Source of the DNA: Ornithoclostridium sp944380285
Lineage (GTDB): Bacteria; Bacillota; Clostridia; Christensenellales; UBA3700
Assembly: GCA_963931165.1 (NCBI GenBank)
Contig: OZ006985.1
Coordinates: 186,001 to 250,000, forward strand
Length of the DNA stretch: 64,000 bases
Direction: 5' to 3'
This document shows, piece after piece, positions 24,600 through 35,436 of this stretch. Under the pieces are notes generated by a model. That model did not search any database and was not told where the DNA came from. It saw nothing but the letters and a program-made list of their open reading frames with translations. The translations under genes and the position numbers were made by a program. Numbering within the stretch: position 1 is the stretch's first letter; the number at the start of each line of letters is the position of its first letter.

Positions 24600-24646
24600 A
24601 TTGTAGCATATTTTCTGTTGTAAGTAAAGCGCGGATATGCTAAAAT
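24600..24646. promoter_or_regulatory. Divergent overlapping promoters for walJ and the fumarase operon
   Basis: Minus strand: TTTACT (24623-24628), 17 bp, TACAAT (24600-24605). Plus strand: TTGTAA (24618-24623), 17 bp, TAAAAT (24641-24646). The two -35 elements share a base, so polymerase binding at one should exclude the other. Confidence 0.75.
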
Positions 24647-24667
24647 AATACGCGTAAGGAGATGACT

Positions 24668-25525
24668 ATGTTTACTGTCGACACCTCGACCGTCGCCGAA
24701 GAAGTACGCAAGGCGATCGTCGAAATCAGCCGCAACATCGAACCGACCTGCCTCGCCGCGCTCGAACGAGCCCGCGACGAAGAAAAGGTCCCCGCCGCGC
24801 GCTTCGCCCTGACCAAAATGTGCGAAAACGCGCGCTTCGCCGCCCAAACGGGCTATCCCGTCTGTCAGGACACCGGGATGTGCGTCGTCTTTGTCGAGAT
24901 CGGCAAAGACGTCCTTTTGACCGGAGCTCTGCTCCAAGACGCGATCGACGGCGCCGTCCGGGAAGGCTATGCCGACCTGCGCAAATCCGTGCTCGACCCC
25001 GTCACGCGCGTCAACACCGGCACCAACGCCCCGGCGGTCGTCCACACCGACTTCGTCCCCGGCGACGAGGTCAAGGTGAGCGTCATGCTCAAGGGCTTCG
25101 GCAGCGAGAATATGTCCGCGCTATACATGCTCAACCCCGCGCAGGGGCTGGATACGGCAAAAGATCTGATCGTAGAGACGGTCGCGCGCGCGGCGTCCAA
25201 TCCCTGCCCGCCGGTCATCGTCGGCGTGGGGCTGGGCGGCACGTTCGAGCTGTGCGCAAAGATGTCCAAACAGGCGCTGTTCCGCAAGATCGGCTCCTCC
25301 AATCCCGATCCTCAATTGGACGCGATCGAGCGTGAGCTCATGGAGAGGATCAACTCTCTCGGCGTGGGCGCGCAGGGCTTCGGCGGCAAGACGACCGCGC
25401 TCGGCATATTCATTCGCAAGTACCCGACCCACATCTCGTCGCTGCCCGTCGCGGTCAACATTTTGTGCCATTGCAGCCGCGCAAAGGTAGCCGTCATCGG
25501 CAAAGAGGGGGTGCGCTATGAGTGA
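24668..25525 (+). CDS. Fumarate hydratase/tartrate dehydratase, alpha subunit
   Basis: 285 residues. This is the N-terminal domain of class I (iron-sulfur) hydro-lyases as a separate subunit. PVCQDTGMCVVFV holds a cluster-binding Cys, and PCPPVIVGVGLGGTFE and HCSRAKVA hold further conserved Cys and Gly residues. It converts fumarate to malate or tartrate to oxaloacetate together with the beta subunit; sequence alone does not fix the substrate. I start at ATG 24668 because AAGGAG directly precedes it; ATG 24662 lies inside the ribosome binding site. It overlaps the beta gene by 8 nt. Confidence 0.92.
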   Translation: MFTVDTSTVAEEVRKAIVEISRNIEPTCLAALERARDEEKVPAARFALTKMCENARFAAQTGYPVCQDTGMCVVFVEIGKDVLLTGALLQDAIDGAVREGYADLRKSVLDPVTRVNTGTNAPAVVHTDFVPGDEVKVSVMLKGFGSENMSALYMLNPAQGLDTAKDLIVETVARAASNPCPPVIVGVGLGGTFELCAKMSKQALFRKIGSSNPDPQLDAIERELMERINSLGVGAQGFGGKTTALGIFIRKYPTHISSLPVAVNILCHCSRAKVAVIGKEGVRYE

Positions 25526-26045
25526 AAAGAGATTGACCATGCCGTTTGACAAAAGCGAACTCGCGACGCTCAAAGTCGGCGACGGGGTCCTCCTGTCGGG
25601 GACTATGCTCGTCTTCCGCGACGCGGGACATAAGCGGCTGTTCGAGAGCATCCAAAGCGGCAAGCCCGACTTCGACTACGCCGGCGAGACCGTCTACTTC
25701 ATGGGTCCGTGTCCCGCGGTCAAAGGTCAGGTGATGGGCAGCTGCGGTCCGACAACGTCGGGCAGAATGGACAAGTACACGCCCTATATGTTCGATCACG
25801 GGCTCGCCGCCCAGATCGGCAAGGGCAAGCGCAGCCCCGAATGCATAGAGGCGATCAAGCGCAACAGGGGCGTCTACTTCGCCGCGATAGGCGGCGCGGG
25901 CGCGCTTTACAGCGGCACGGTGACCGCCGTCGAAGAGATCTGCTACCCCGACCTCGGCACCGAGGCGGTCAGGCGGATCACCGTCAAAGACTTCCCCGCG
26001 ATCGTCGCGATCGACAGCAAAGGCAACTGCATTTACGCCGATTGA
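25518..26045 (+). CDS. Fumarate hydratase/tartrate dehydratase, beta subunit
   Basis: 175 residues, matching the C-terminal domain of class I fumarases. The motifs VGDGVLLSGTMLVFRDAGHKR, YFMGPCPAV and GSCGPTTSGRMDKY are typical of the beta subunit, including the Cys-containing loop and the Gly-Pro-Thr-Thr-Ser-Gly-Arg-Met signature. It is co-transcribed and overlaps the alpha gene by 8 nt. A strong terminator follows at 26056-26086, so the operon has just these two genes. Confidence 0.93.
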   Translation: MSEKRLTMPFDKSELATLKVGDGVLLSGTMLVFRDAGHKRLFESIQSGKPDFDYAGETVYFMGPCPAVKGQVMGSCGPTTSGRMDKYTPYMFDHGLAAQIGKGKRSPECIEAIKRNRGVYFAAIGGAGALYSGTVTAVEEICYPDLGTEAVRRITVKDFPAIVAIDSKGNCIYAD

Positions 26046-26055
26046 CGTACACAAA

Positions 26056-26086
26056 AAGGAGCGCTTCCGGGCGCTCCTTCTTTTTT
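26056..26086 (+). terminator. Terminator of the fumarase operon
   Basis: AAGGAGCGC (26056-26064), a 6-nt loop and GCGCTCCTT (26071-26079), then C and T6. Confidence 0.9.
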
Positions 26087-26121
26087 GCTTAAATACGTTT
26101 TTCAAACACGGGCACGAAAAA

Positions 26122-26568
26122 TCAATACAGTTTGCCCTCAAAGAATTCCGTCATCAATTGACTGAACTTGACATCGTTGCAGGTCTTGAGATAGACATAG
26201 TATTGCACGCCGTCATACTCAAACCTCGCGTTGTAGTGGCGGCGCGAGAACGCGCCCTTGCGGTAGGTGTAGCTCAGCTCGCAGTCGCCGACCTTGACGC
26301 GCTTTGCGTTCTCAATCGCCGCCTCGTCGAACACCGACGGGTCGAGCAGCACATACTCGGTCAACTCGTGATTGCCGAACATGATCGAGAAGAACTCTTT
26401 GAGATAGACCGGCTTGCCGTCGCCGCCATACCCCGTCTCCGACTTCATGTCCGTCACGTCGCGCATCGCGAAGATCAGATATTTGGTGCCGTGCTCGGAG
26501 TTGTAATCGGCGATCGAGCTTGACTTGCGCTCTTTTACGCCCTTTGGCTTAAACAGCTTATTTGGCAT
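26122..26568 (-). CDS. Hypothetical protein (148 aa)
   Basis: A 148-residue protein of unknown function. It is Lys-rich at the start (MPNKLFKPKGVKERKSSS), then mixed alpha/beta with many aromatic residues (YKLYFAMRDV, YLKEFFSIMFG, RRHYNARFEYDG). No signal peptide or membrane helix is seen. It overlaps the end of glnS by 11 nt and has AAGGA in front of its ATG, so it is the last gene of the fhs-glnS operon and translationally coupled. I do not recognise a family. Confidence 0.7.
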   Translation of the reverse strand: MPNKLFKPKGVKERKSSSIADYNSEHGTKYLIFAMRDVTDMKSETGYGGDGKPVYLKEFFSIMFGNHELTEYVLLDPSVFDEAAIENAKRVKVGDCELSYTYRKGAFSRRHYNARFEYDGVQYYVYLKTCNDVKFSQLMTEFFEGKLY

Positions 26569-28183
26569 AGCTGTCCTTGAGCCCGGTGATCATGTTGAAC
26601 GAACGATCGCCCTCGCCGTAGCTGCCCGCCGCGCTGAAATAGCCCATGCGCATGAATTGGAAGCGGTCGTACGGCTTTGCGTCCGCAAGGCACGCCTCGC
26701 CCTTTGCACCGGCGAAGATGCGGTGGCTGTCGGGGGTGAGCCTGTCGTTGAAGTCTCCCTCCCCGTCCAAAAGCAGATAGTCGTATTCGTGCAACTCGAT
26801 GTCGACGCAGTCGTCGGCGTTGACCCATTGGATGACGCCTTTGACCTTGATGCCCGCGTTGGCTCCGCCGCTCTTGCTGTCGGGGATGCGGCGGCAGACG
26901 ACGCGCGTCACGTTTCCGGCGTCGTCGCACTCGTGCGACACATATTCGACGATGTACGCGCCCTTGAGCCTCACCGTGCCGCCGGGAACGAGCCTCTTGT
27001 ACTTGGGCGGCGGTACGGGCGCGAAGTCCGCCCTGTCGATGTAGATGCGCCTGCCCAAGATGACGTCGCGATAGGTGACCGTCTCGGCGTTGGGGTTGTT
27101 CTCGACGCGGCACAGCTCGCCGCCCTCCATGTCCTCGATGATCATCTCGATCGGGTCTTTGACGACCATGACTCTGTCCGCGGTGTTGTTGAGGTGATCG
27201 CGGACGAAGTGTTCGAGATAGGCGACGTCGACCTCGCTGTTGGCTTTGGTCACGCCGACCGCGGCGCAGAAGTTGCGGATCGCCTCGGGCGGATATCCCC
27301 TCTCCCTCATGCCGCTGAGCGTAGGCATGCGCGGATCGGACCAGCCCGAGACCTTGCCCTCGTCGACCAGCTTTTTGAGGAAGCGCTTGGACATGATCGT
27401 GCGCGTGATGTTGAGCCTCGCGAACTCGATCTGTTTGGGGAAATCGCCGAAGCCGCAATTGGTCTTGACCCAATCGTAGAGGGGGCGGTGATCCTCAAAT
27501 TCGAGCGTGCAAATGGAGTGAGTGATCCCCTCGAAAGCGTCTTCGAGCGGATGCGCGAAGTCGTACATCGGATAGATGACCCACTTGTCGCCGGTGCGGT
27601 GATGCGTCTCGTGCAAGATGCGGTAGATGACCGGGTCGCGCATGTTCATGTTGGGGCTCGCCATATCGATCTTGGCGCGCAGCACCTTTTCTCCGTCCGC
27701 GTAAAGCCCTCTCTTCATCTCGTCGAAGAGGCGCAGATTTTCGGACACGGTGCGCTCGCGCCACGGGCTGTTCTGCCCGGGAGCGGTCAGCGTGCCGCGC
27801 GTCGCGCGGATCTCGTCCGCCGAGTAGTCGCAGACATATGCCAGCCCTTTCATGATCAAGCCGACTGCGCACTCGTACATCCTGTCGAAATAGTCGGACG
27901 CATAGAGTTCGCGATCCCACTTGAAGCCCAGCCACGCGATGTCGCGCTTGATGGAATCGACATATTCCTGATCCTCTTTGCAGGGATTGGTGTCGTCATA
28001 GCGCAGATTGCACTCGCCGCCGTACTTGCTCTTCATCCCGAAGTTGATGCAAAGGCTTTTGGCGTGCCCTATGTGCAGATAGCCGTTGGGTTCGGGCGGG
28101 AAACGGGTGACGATCTTGTCGCAGCCCGCCTCGATGTCCTTGTCGATGATGTCTTCAATGAAGTTGGAAGAACCTTGCTCCAT
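26558..28183 (-). CDS. glnS: Glutaminyl-tRNA synthetase
   Basis: 541 residues, a normal length. GlnRS charges tRNA-Gln with glutamine directly. Class I signatures are present: PPEPNGYLHIGHAK (HIGH) near residue 27 and MSKR (TIMSKRFLKKLV) near residue 260, followed by the beta-barrel anticodon-binding part. The start is ATG 28183 with GGAGGAGAG upstream; the longer frame is out of family. Most Firmicutes use GluRS plus GatCAB instead, so a GlnRS gene suggests an acquired route. It lies 11 nt after fhs. Confidence 0.97.
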   Translation of the reverse strand: MEQGSSNFIEDIIDKDIEAGCDKIVTRFPPEPNGYLHIGHAKSLCINFGMKSKYGGECNLRYDDTNPCKEDQEYVDSIKRDIAWLGFKWDRELYASDYFDRMYECAVGLIMKGLAYVCDYSADEIRATRGTLTAPGQNSPWRERTVSENLRLFDEMKRGLYADGEKVLRAKIDMASPNMNMRDPVIYRILHETHHRTGDKWVIYPMYDFAHPLEDAFEGITHSICTLEFEDHRPLYDWVKTNCGFGDFPKQIEFARLNITRTIMSKRFLKKLVDEGKVSGWSDPRMPTLSGMRERGYPPEAIRNFCAAVGVTKANSEVDVAYLEHFVRDHLNNTADRVMVVKDPIEMIIEDMEGGELCRVENNPNAETVTYRDVILGRRIYIDRADFAPVPPPKYKRLVPGGTVRLKGAYIVEYVSHECDDAGNVTRVVCRRIPDSKSGGANAGIKVKGVIQWVNADDCVDIELHEYDYLLLDGEGDFNDRLTPDSHRIFAGAKGEACLADAKPYDRFQFMRMGYFSAAGSYGEGDRSFNMITGLKDSYAK

Positions 28184-28194
28184 TCTCTCCTCCG

Positions 28195-29847
28195 TCAAAA
28201 CAATCCTTTTATCTCTTGCGTATCGTCGTCGATCGTCATGTCGAGCGCGTTGGGGCGCTTGCCGAGCCCGGGCATCAGCATGATGTTGCCGCAAACGGCG
28301 ACCGCAAAGCCCGCTCCGCCGCGCGGTTCGACGTCTTTGACGTGCAGCGTAAAGCCTGTCGGGCGGCCGAGTTTTGTCGCGTCATCAGAGAAAGAATATT
28401 GCGTTTTCGCGATACATATCGGCAATTTGCCCTTACCCGACTTCTCGAGACGCGCGATGCTCTTCTCCGCCTTGGCGGCATATTCTACGCCGGCGGCGCC
28501 GTAAACTTTGGTCGCGACTTTGTATATCTTTGTCTTGATGTCGTCGTCCATGTCATAGGCAAACGTGACATCGCCGCCCTTGTCGCATGCGGCGACGACC
28601 TGTTTTGCCAGCTCTACCGCACCTTTGCCGCCCTTCTCCCAGCACTCGCAAAGCGCAAAGTCGGCGCCCTCGCCGCGGCACGCCTGCTCGATCAGAGCGA
28701 TCTCTCCGTCCGTGTCGGTGACGAACTTGTTGATCGCGACGACGACGTTGGCGTGATAGACGTCCCTCAAATTCCGGATGTGCCCGATCAGGTTGCAAAG
28801 CCCCTTTTCGAGCGTCTTTTCGTCGGGCTTGGACGCGTCCGCCTTGGACGCTCCGCCGTTATATTTGAGAGCGCGCGCCGTCGCGACGAGCACGACCGCC
28901 TGCGGTCTGACGCCTGCGACACGGCACTTGATGTCAAGGAACTTCTCCGCGCCGAGATCCGCGCCGAATCCCGCCTCGGTGACCACATAGTCGGCAAGCG
29001 CAAGCGCGGTGCGCGTAGCGATCACGCTGTTGCAGCCGTGGGCGATGTTGGCGAACGGCCCGCCGTGCACGAGCGCGGGCGTCCCCTCGAGCGTTTGGAC
29101 AAGGTTGGGTTTGAGCGCGTCTTTGAGCACAATCGCGACCGCGTCCGCGCAGCCGAGCTGCGCGCATGTCACCGGCTCGTCGTGCCTGTCGTATGCGACG
29201 ATGATGTCGCCGATGCGTCTCTTGAGGTCTTTGAGGTCGGAGGCAAGGCACAAAATTGCCATTATCTCGGATGCGGCGGTGATGTTGAAGCCCTCTTGAC
29301 GGGGCACGCCGTCCGTGCTGCCGCCCAGCCCGCAGACGATGTTCCTCAGCGAGCGGTCGTTCATGTCGAGACACCTCTTCCAGACGACCTTGGTCGGATC
29401 GATATGCAACTCATTGCCGTGTTGCAGATGGTTGTCGAGGATCGCGGCGATCAGATTGTTTGCGCAGGTGATCGCGTGCAGATCGCCGGTGAAATGCAGA
29501 TTGATGTCCTCCATCGGGACGATCTGGGCATGTCCGCCGCCCGTCGCTCCGCCCTTGATGCCGAACACGGGTCCCAGCGACGGCTCGCGCAGCGCAAGGC
29601 ATACCTTTTTGCCGAGTTTCGCCATGCCGTCGGCAAGACCTATCGACGTGGTCGTCTTGCCCTCGCCGAGCGCGGTCGGATTGATCGCGGTGACCAAGAT
29701 GAGCTTGCCGCCCTTAGAAGAGACGACAGGGTCGATCTTTGCCTTGTACTTGCCGTACTGTTCGCAGTCGTTGACGCCGAGTTTTGCGGCGATCTCGCCT
29801 ATCGGTCTGAGTTCGGCTTCGTGCGCGATTTGGATGTCGCTTTTCAT
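28195..29847 (-). CDS. fhs: Formate-tetrahydrofolate ligase
   Basis: 550 residues, close to the usual 555-560. It makes 10-formyl-THF from formate, THF and ATP in one-carbon metabolism. Visible motifs: the N-terminal IGEIAAKLGV, the P-loop region TALGEGKTTTSIGLADG (family consensus TPxGEGKTT), LREPSLGPVFGIKGGATGGG, and NLVQTLEGTPALVHGGPFANIAHGCNS. A GGAGG ribosome binding site and a promoter at 29875-29903 precede it. It heads the operon fhs-glnS-hypothetical. Confidence 0.97.
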   Translation of the reverse strand: MKSDIQIAHEAELRPIGEIAAKLGVNDCEQYGKYKAKIDPVVSSKGGKLILVTAINPTALGEGKTTTSIGLADGMAKLGKKVCLALREPSLGPVFGIKGGATGGGHAQIVPMEDINLHFTGDLHAITCANNLIAAILDNHLQHGNELHIDPTKVVWKRCLDMNDRSLRNIVCGLGGSTDGVPRQEGFNITAASEIMAILCLASDLKDLKRRIGDIIVAYDRHDEPVTCAQLGCADAVAIVLKDALKPNLVQTLEGTPALVHGGPFANIAHGCNSVIATRTALALADYVVTEAGFGADLGAEKFLDIKCRVAGVRPQAVVLVATARALKYNGGASKADASKPDEKTLEKGLCNLIGHIRNLRDVYHANVVVAINKFVTDTDGEIALIEQACRGEGADFALCECWEKGGKGAVELAKQVVAACDKGGDVTFAYDMDDDIKTKIYKVATKVYGAAGVEYAAKAEKSIARLEKSGKGKLPICIAKTQYSFSDDATKLGRPTGFTLHVKDVEPRGGAGFAVAVCGNIMLMPGLGKRPNALDMTIDDDTQEIKGLF

Positions 29848-29874
29848 AACGTCCTCCCAAACGAGTATAGTTCT

Positions 29875-29903
29875 ATTTTATCCCCATTGCGCCCAATAGT
29901 CAA
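29875..29903 (-). promoter_or_regulatory. Promoter of the fhs operon
   Basis: On the minus strand, TTGACT (29898-29903), a 17-bp spacer and TAAAAT (29875-29880), about 27 nt before the fhs ATG. Confidence 0.8.
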
Positions 29904-29956
29904 GCAAACTTTCGCCACGCGCGCCGATGCGCGCGCATATGCGCGAATATTCGCGC

Positions 29957-29985
29957 TTGCAAAACGCTTGCGGCTGTGCTATAAT
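29957..29985 (+). promoter_or_regulatory. Promoter predicting a leaderless mRNA (sialidase-like gene)
   Basis: TTGCAA (29957-29962), 17 bp and TATAAT (29980-29985). Only 6 nt separate the -10 box from the ATG at 29992, so transcription should start at or next to the A of ATG. There is no room for a ribosome binding site. Confidence 0.75.
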
Positions 29986-29991
29986 CGAACT

Positions 29992-31362
29992 ATGGACAGC
30001 GAAAAGACAACTCGATCAAACGCAAAAATGCGCAAAACGCTCGCTGTCGCGGCGATAAGCGCGGCGATCCTGCTTGTCATCGTCGGACTCACTCTTTTGA
30101 CGGTGTGGCTCGCGACGCGCAAGGACGCGCTCGACTATGTCGGCGACATACGCGTCGTCGAACTCGACGAAAAATACACTTCCGTCATTGACAAGTCGGA
30201 CCGCTACCTCGGACATCCCGACTTCGTCGTCAACGACGAGGGCAAGCTGATCGTCGCCTACCCCGCCGGGCACGGCAAGGGAGCGATCATCATGAAGGAG
30301 AGCTCCGACTTCGGCGACACTTGGAGCGAACGCATCTCCGACCTGCCCCAAAGTTTTGAAAAATCGCAGGAAACGCCGACGCTCTACAACCTCGGCGGCG
30401 GCAGACTTCTGCTCGTGTCCGGCTGCCCGTCGTGGGCGGCGGACGACGAATATTACGCCGACGGCTTCAACTACGCGCTGTCCGCAGACGGCGGCGAGAC
30501 TTGGCCTCAATTCGAAAACGCCTACGGCATCGAGTGGGCAGACGCTCAACCCGACAAGGGCGACCCCGCCTACGACGGCGTCCCCGAAGAGCTCCTGCCC
30601 AACTTTGACGAAAACGGCAAGGCGCTGCCCTACGACGTCATCGTCGCAATGTCGTCGCTGACTCGGCTGCGCGACGAAAACGGAGAAGAAAAGTGGATGG
30701 GCACCTTCCACGACTACGACTTCTACAACTACGTCTCCTATCTGACATTTGACGAAGACGGCAACGCCGAGTGGAGCGCGCCGAAGAAGTTCTTGCACTC
30801 TCAGCGCAACGCCGAGCAGGCGGCAAACCTTTGCGAGATAGAGATCTTCCGCGCGCCCGCTCCCAACGATGACGCACTGATCTTGATCGGAAGAGGCAAT
30901 TCGCGCACTACAAATTCGTTGATCTGCGTGTCGACGGACGAGGGCGAAACGTGGAGCGAGCTCAAAGAGCTGCCCCTCTGCCTGACCGGCGACAGACACA
31001 AGGCGGAGTACGACTTGGCGACGGGCAAGGTGCTGATCTCGTTCAGGCTGTGCCTGCCCGGCATGAGATCCAGCGCGTTCAGCACCCAAAATCTGCTGGG
31101 CGGCTATTGGGTCGGTTGGGTCGGCGATCCCGAGTCGCTGATCGACTACGCGACGGGCGACGCGGACAAGAGCGCGGCGTTCGGCGACGCATTGATCGTG
31201 CTGGGCGCGACCAACGACGGCGGCACCGATTGCGGTTACAGCGGCACCACATGCAAGGACGGGATGTTCGTGCTCTCCTCTTACGGCAAGTTCGCGGACG
31301 GCGCGGCCAACCCGTTCATCATGCAGGCAAAATTCAACTTGGCGGACGTGCTCGGTCTCTGA
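29992..31362 (+). CDS. Membrane-anchored sialidase-like protein (BNR/Asp-box)
   Basis: 456 residues. A cytoplasmic start is followed by one transmembrane helix (about residues 17-40), so the rest lies outside. Three Asp-box motifs (SxDxGxTW) are visible: SSDFGDTW, SADGGETW and STDEGETW, each at a blade edge of a six-bladed beta-propeller as in sialidases and exo-alpha-glycosidases. A GDRHKAEYDLATGKVLISFR segment fits the conserved Arg-containing strand. The FRIP motif is not clear, so activity on sialic acid is not certain. The start is predicted leaderless (promoter at 29957). Confidence 0.75.
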   Translation: MDSEKTTRSNAKMRKTLAVAAISAAILLVIVGLTLLTVWLATRKDALDYVGDIRVVELDEKYTSVIDKSDRYLGHPDFVVNDEGKLIVAYPAGHGKGAIIMKESSDFGDTWSERISDLPQSFEKSQETPTLYNLGGGRLLLVSGCPSWAADDEYYADGFNYALSADGGETWPQFENAYGIEWADAQPDKGDPAYDGVPEELLPNFDENGKALPYDVIVAMSSLTRLRDENGEEKWMGTFHDYDFYNYVSYLTFDEDGNAEWSAPKKFLHSQRNAEQAANLCEIEIFRAPAPNDDALILIGRGNSRTTNSLICVSTDEGETWSELKELPLCLTGDRHKAEYDLATGKVLISFRLCLPGMRSSAFSTQNLLGGYWVGWVGDPESLIDYATGDADKSAAFGDALIVLGATNDGGTDCGYSGTTCKDGMFVLSSYGKFADGAANPFIMQAKFNLADVLGL

Positions 31363-31485
31363 ATCGAGCCGGCGGACGCCAATTACGCGAAAACGATTGC
31401 TTTTTGCGCAAAAAACCGCTAAAATATAATCGTCGGGTCATCCGACGACAGACGCGCGGCATCCGTCGCGCTCTCGGAGGGAAAG

Positions 31486-32016
31486 ATGTTCTGCAACAAA
31501 TGCGGCAAACAGATCAAAGACATTTCGAAGTTCTGCAACTATTGCGGCGCTCCGATCCCCACGCCCGACGGCGTGGTGCCGGTCATACCTCAGACCCGTC
31601 TCGACCTCGAGGCGGCGGCAAGAGGGGGCATCGCGCAAGCGTCTGCGCAAAGAGCGGCAAAGCCGATGCGTCCCAAGACCGCTCCGCCCGACGAAAAGAA
31701 GTATGAACTCGCCGTCCCTTCCGCGCCCAAAAAGCGTCAAAAGGTCGACCTGCCCGACACCGTCGGCGAGCCGATCAAAGCCAAAAAATTCAAGGGCTTC
31801 GGCGAAGATATGCCCGTGTCGGCGAGCGTGGCTCTGTCCGGCATCCCGGGATGCAAAAAGCTGGTCAAAAAGGCGACCAAACAGCACGACGAATTGTACG
31901 GCTTGGACAAGCGCCGCAAGCGTGCAGCCGCGGACGCCGCCCGCAAGAAAAAGCAGGCGAAAGCCGATCAGCCAAAAGAGGAACAGCCCTCGCAGCAAGA
32001 CGAACAGACCGCTTGA
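31486..32016 (+). CDS. Zinc-ribbon domain protein with Lys-rich tail
   Basis: 176 residues. The N-terminal zinc ribbon FCNKCGKQI..FCNYCGAPIP has two CxxC pairs (residues 3-6 and about 17-20). The middle is Pro/Ala/Lys-rich and mostly disordered, with a short structured segment near residues 105-130, and the C terminus is very Lys/Gln/Glu-rich. No transmembrane helix is seen. GGAGG precedes the ATG. Its function is unknown; such ribbons often mediate protein or nucleic acid binding. Confidence 0.75.
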   Translation: MFCNKCGKQIKDISKFCNYCGAPIPTPDGVVPVIPQTRLDLEAAARGGIAQASAQRAAKPMRPKTAPPDEKKYELAVPSAPKKRQKVDLPDTVGEPIKAKKFKGFGEDMPVSASVALSGIPGCKKLVKKATKQHDELYGLDKRRKRAAADAARKKKQAKADQPKEEQPSQQDEQTA

Positions 32017-32023
32017 CATCAGC

Positions 32024-32050
32024 TCCGCACCTTCGGGTGCGGATTTTTTT
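32024..32050 (+). terminator. Terminator of the zinc-ribbon gene
   Basis: TCCGCACC-TTCG-GGTGCGGA with a UUCG tetraloop, followed by T7. Confidence 0.9.
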
Positions 32051-33947
<1,897 letters not shown>

Positions 33948-34105
33948 ATCTCTAACTCTTTCTCTCAAATTGACTTCGTGTAGTTTTTTGTACACTTACT
34001 CTCTGAAAAGAAACAGTTTTTGTCACGTTTGTGCCTCAACCGTTCCCTTCCTTCCTATTCGCGTTTTCAATGTTCTCGCCGCCGCCTTTCCGCGACAGCC
34101 TTGTA

Positions 34106-34134
34106 ATTGTATCACAACGATATTTTGATGTCAA
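34106..34134 (-). promoter_or_regulatory. Promoter of the orphan 16S gene
   Basis: On the minus strand, TTGACA (34129-34134), exactly 17 bp and TACAAT (34106-34111). Identity with the other operon ends just inside the transcribed leader (about 34100), so this promoter is not part of the copied segment. Confidence 0.85.
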
Positions 34135-34196
34135 TTGTTTTTTCTTTGAAAAATAAAGAAATTTAACTTTTTCGACAGCGCCGCCTCGGCGCCCTC

Positions 34197-35279
34197 TCAC
34201 AGGTCGTACTTTGAGTCTATCTCTCCGCCTCCGAGGCACACCTCTCCTTGATAGAGGGCGACATATTGCCCCTCGACGATCGCCCTTTGAGCGCGCTCGA
34301 ACGCGACCTCGACACCGCCGCCCGGCAGTAGCCTCGCCCTCGCCGCCTGCAACGGCTGGCGATGGCGTATCCTCGCCATGCATTCGAACTCCTCGCCCTC
34401 GGGCTTCAACGAAATGAAATTGAAGTTTTCGCACATCAGCGCGTTGTGAAACAGCGACTCCTGACTTTGCGAGACATACAAGACGTTCTTCGCGACATCC
34501 TTGCCGACGACGAACCACCGCCCGTCGTCCGCGCCGTCCACTCCGCCGATACCCAGCCCTCTGCGCTGACCGAGCGTGTAGTAAAACACCCCTTCGTGTT
34601 CGCCCAAAAGGGCGCCGTCATCGCCCCTGATCTCCCCCTTTTGCATGGGAAGATACTCGGACAAAAACGCGCGGAAGTTGCGCTCGCCGATGAAACATAT
34701 CCCCGTGCTGTCCTTCTTTTTCGCGGTCGGGATGCCGAAGCTCTCGGCGAGTTCGCGCACCTGAGGTTTGAGCAGATGCCCGATCGGGAACAGCACGTTG
34801 TCGAGTTGCTCGCCCTTGACTTGATTGAGGAAGTAGGTCTGATCCTTGTTCTCGTCCGCGGCGCGGAGCAGCAGATTGAGCCCGTCGTCGTGAGCGATGC
34901 GGCAATAATGCCCCGTCGCGACAAAGTCCGCCCCCATCTCTCGCGCCTTGGCGACGAACGGTTCGAACTTGATCTCGCGGTTGCACAACACATCGGGATT
35001 GGGCGTCCTGCCTTTGGCGTATTCGTCCAAAAACTTCTTGAATACGCGGTCGTAGTACTCGTCCGCAAAATCCACGCTGAAATAGGGTATGCCGAGCCCG
35101 TCGCAGACGCGCCTCACATCATAGAAGTCCTCATCCGCGGTACAATTGCCGCCCTCGTCCGTCTCATGCCAATTGCGCATGAACAGACCGATCACGTCAT
35201 AGCCCTGTTGTTTGAGGAGCGCGGCGGCGACAGAACTGTCCACGCCTCCGCTCATCCCCACCACTACCGTCTTTGCCAT
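34197..35279 (-). CDS. mnmA: tRNA-specific 2-thiouridylase
   Basis: 360 residues, the usual MnmA length. It thiolates U34 of tRNA-Lys, -Glu and -Gln. The PP-loop SGGVDSSVAA is at residues about 9-18. The catalytic Cys pair lies in NPDVLCNREIKF (about residue 100) and TGICFIGERNFRAFL (about 200). HYCRIAHDDG and GQRRGLGIGG are also typical. The MAKTVVV start at 35279 is preceded by a -10 box at 6 nt, so the mRNA may be leaderless. A GC-rich inverted repeat without T-run lies after the stop. Confidence 0.96.
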   Translation of the reverse strand: MAKTVVVGMSGGVDSSVAAALLKQQGYDVIGLFMRNWHETDEGGNCTADEDFYDVRRVCDGLGIPYFSVDFADEYYDRVFKKFLDEYAKGRTPNPDVLCNREIKFEPFVAKAREMGADFVATGHYCRIAHDDGLNLLLRAADENKDQTYFLNQVKGEQLDNVLFPIGHLLKPQVRELAESFGIPTAKKKDSTGICFIGERNFRAFLSEYLPMQKGEIRGDDGALLGEHEGVFYYTLGQRRGLGIGGVDGADDGRWFVVGKDVAKNVLYVSQSQESLFHNALMCENFNFISLKPEGEEFECMARIRHRQPLQAARARLLPGGGVEVAFERAQRAIVEGQYVALYQGEVCLGGGEIDSKYDL

Positions 35280-35285
35280 ATCCGC

Positions 35286-35314
35286 ATTATAACATATTCC
35301 GCGCAAACGGGCAA
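35286..35314 (-). promoter_or_regulatory. Promoter predicting a leaderless mnmA mRNA
   Basis: On the minus strand, TTGCCC (35309-35314), 17 bp and TATAAT (35286-35291) with an extended TG. The ATG at 35279 begins 6 nt after the -10 box, the same spacing as at 29985/29992. Confidence 0.75.
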
Positions 35315-35350
35315 GAAAAACCGCGATCTCGCGCCGCCGAAACCCCGATA

Positions 35351-35379
35351 TTGACGTGCGCGCGCAAATATTGTATAAT
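35351..35379 (+). promoter_or_regulatory. Promoter of the large lipoprotein gene
   Basis: TTGACG (35351-35356), 17 bp and TATAAT (35374-35379). The ATG at 35437 follows 57 nt later with AAGGTGAGAT as ribosome binding site. Confidence 0.85.
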
Positions 35380-35436
35380 TATACTATAAATACGCTTTCG
35401 CGCTCCCTGTCGCCGAGCGATATGATAAGGTGAGAT

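Noticed and set aside
26525..28504. A 659-residue plus-strand frame
   Set aside because: It is antisense to glnS and fhs, with no start signal. It is a composition artefact.
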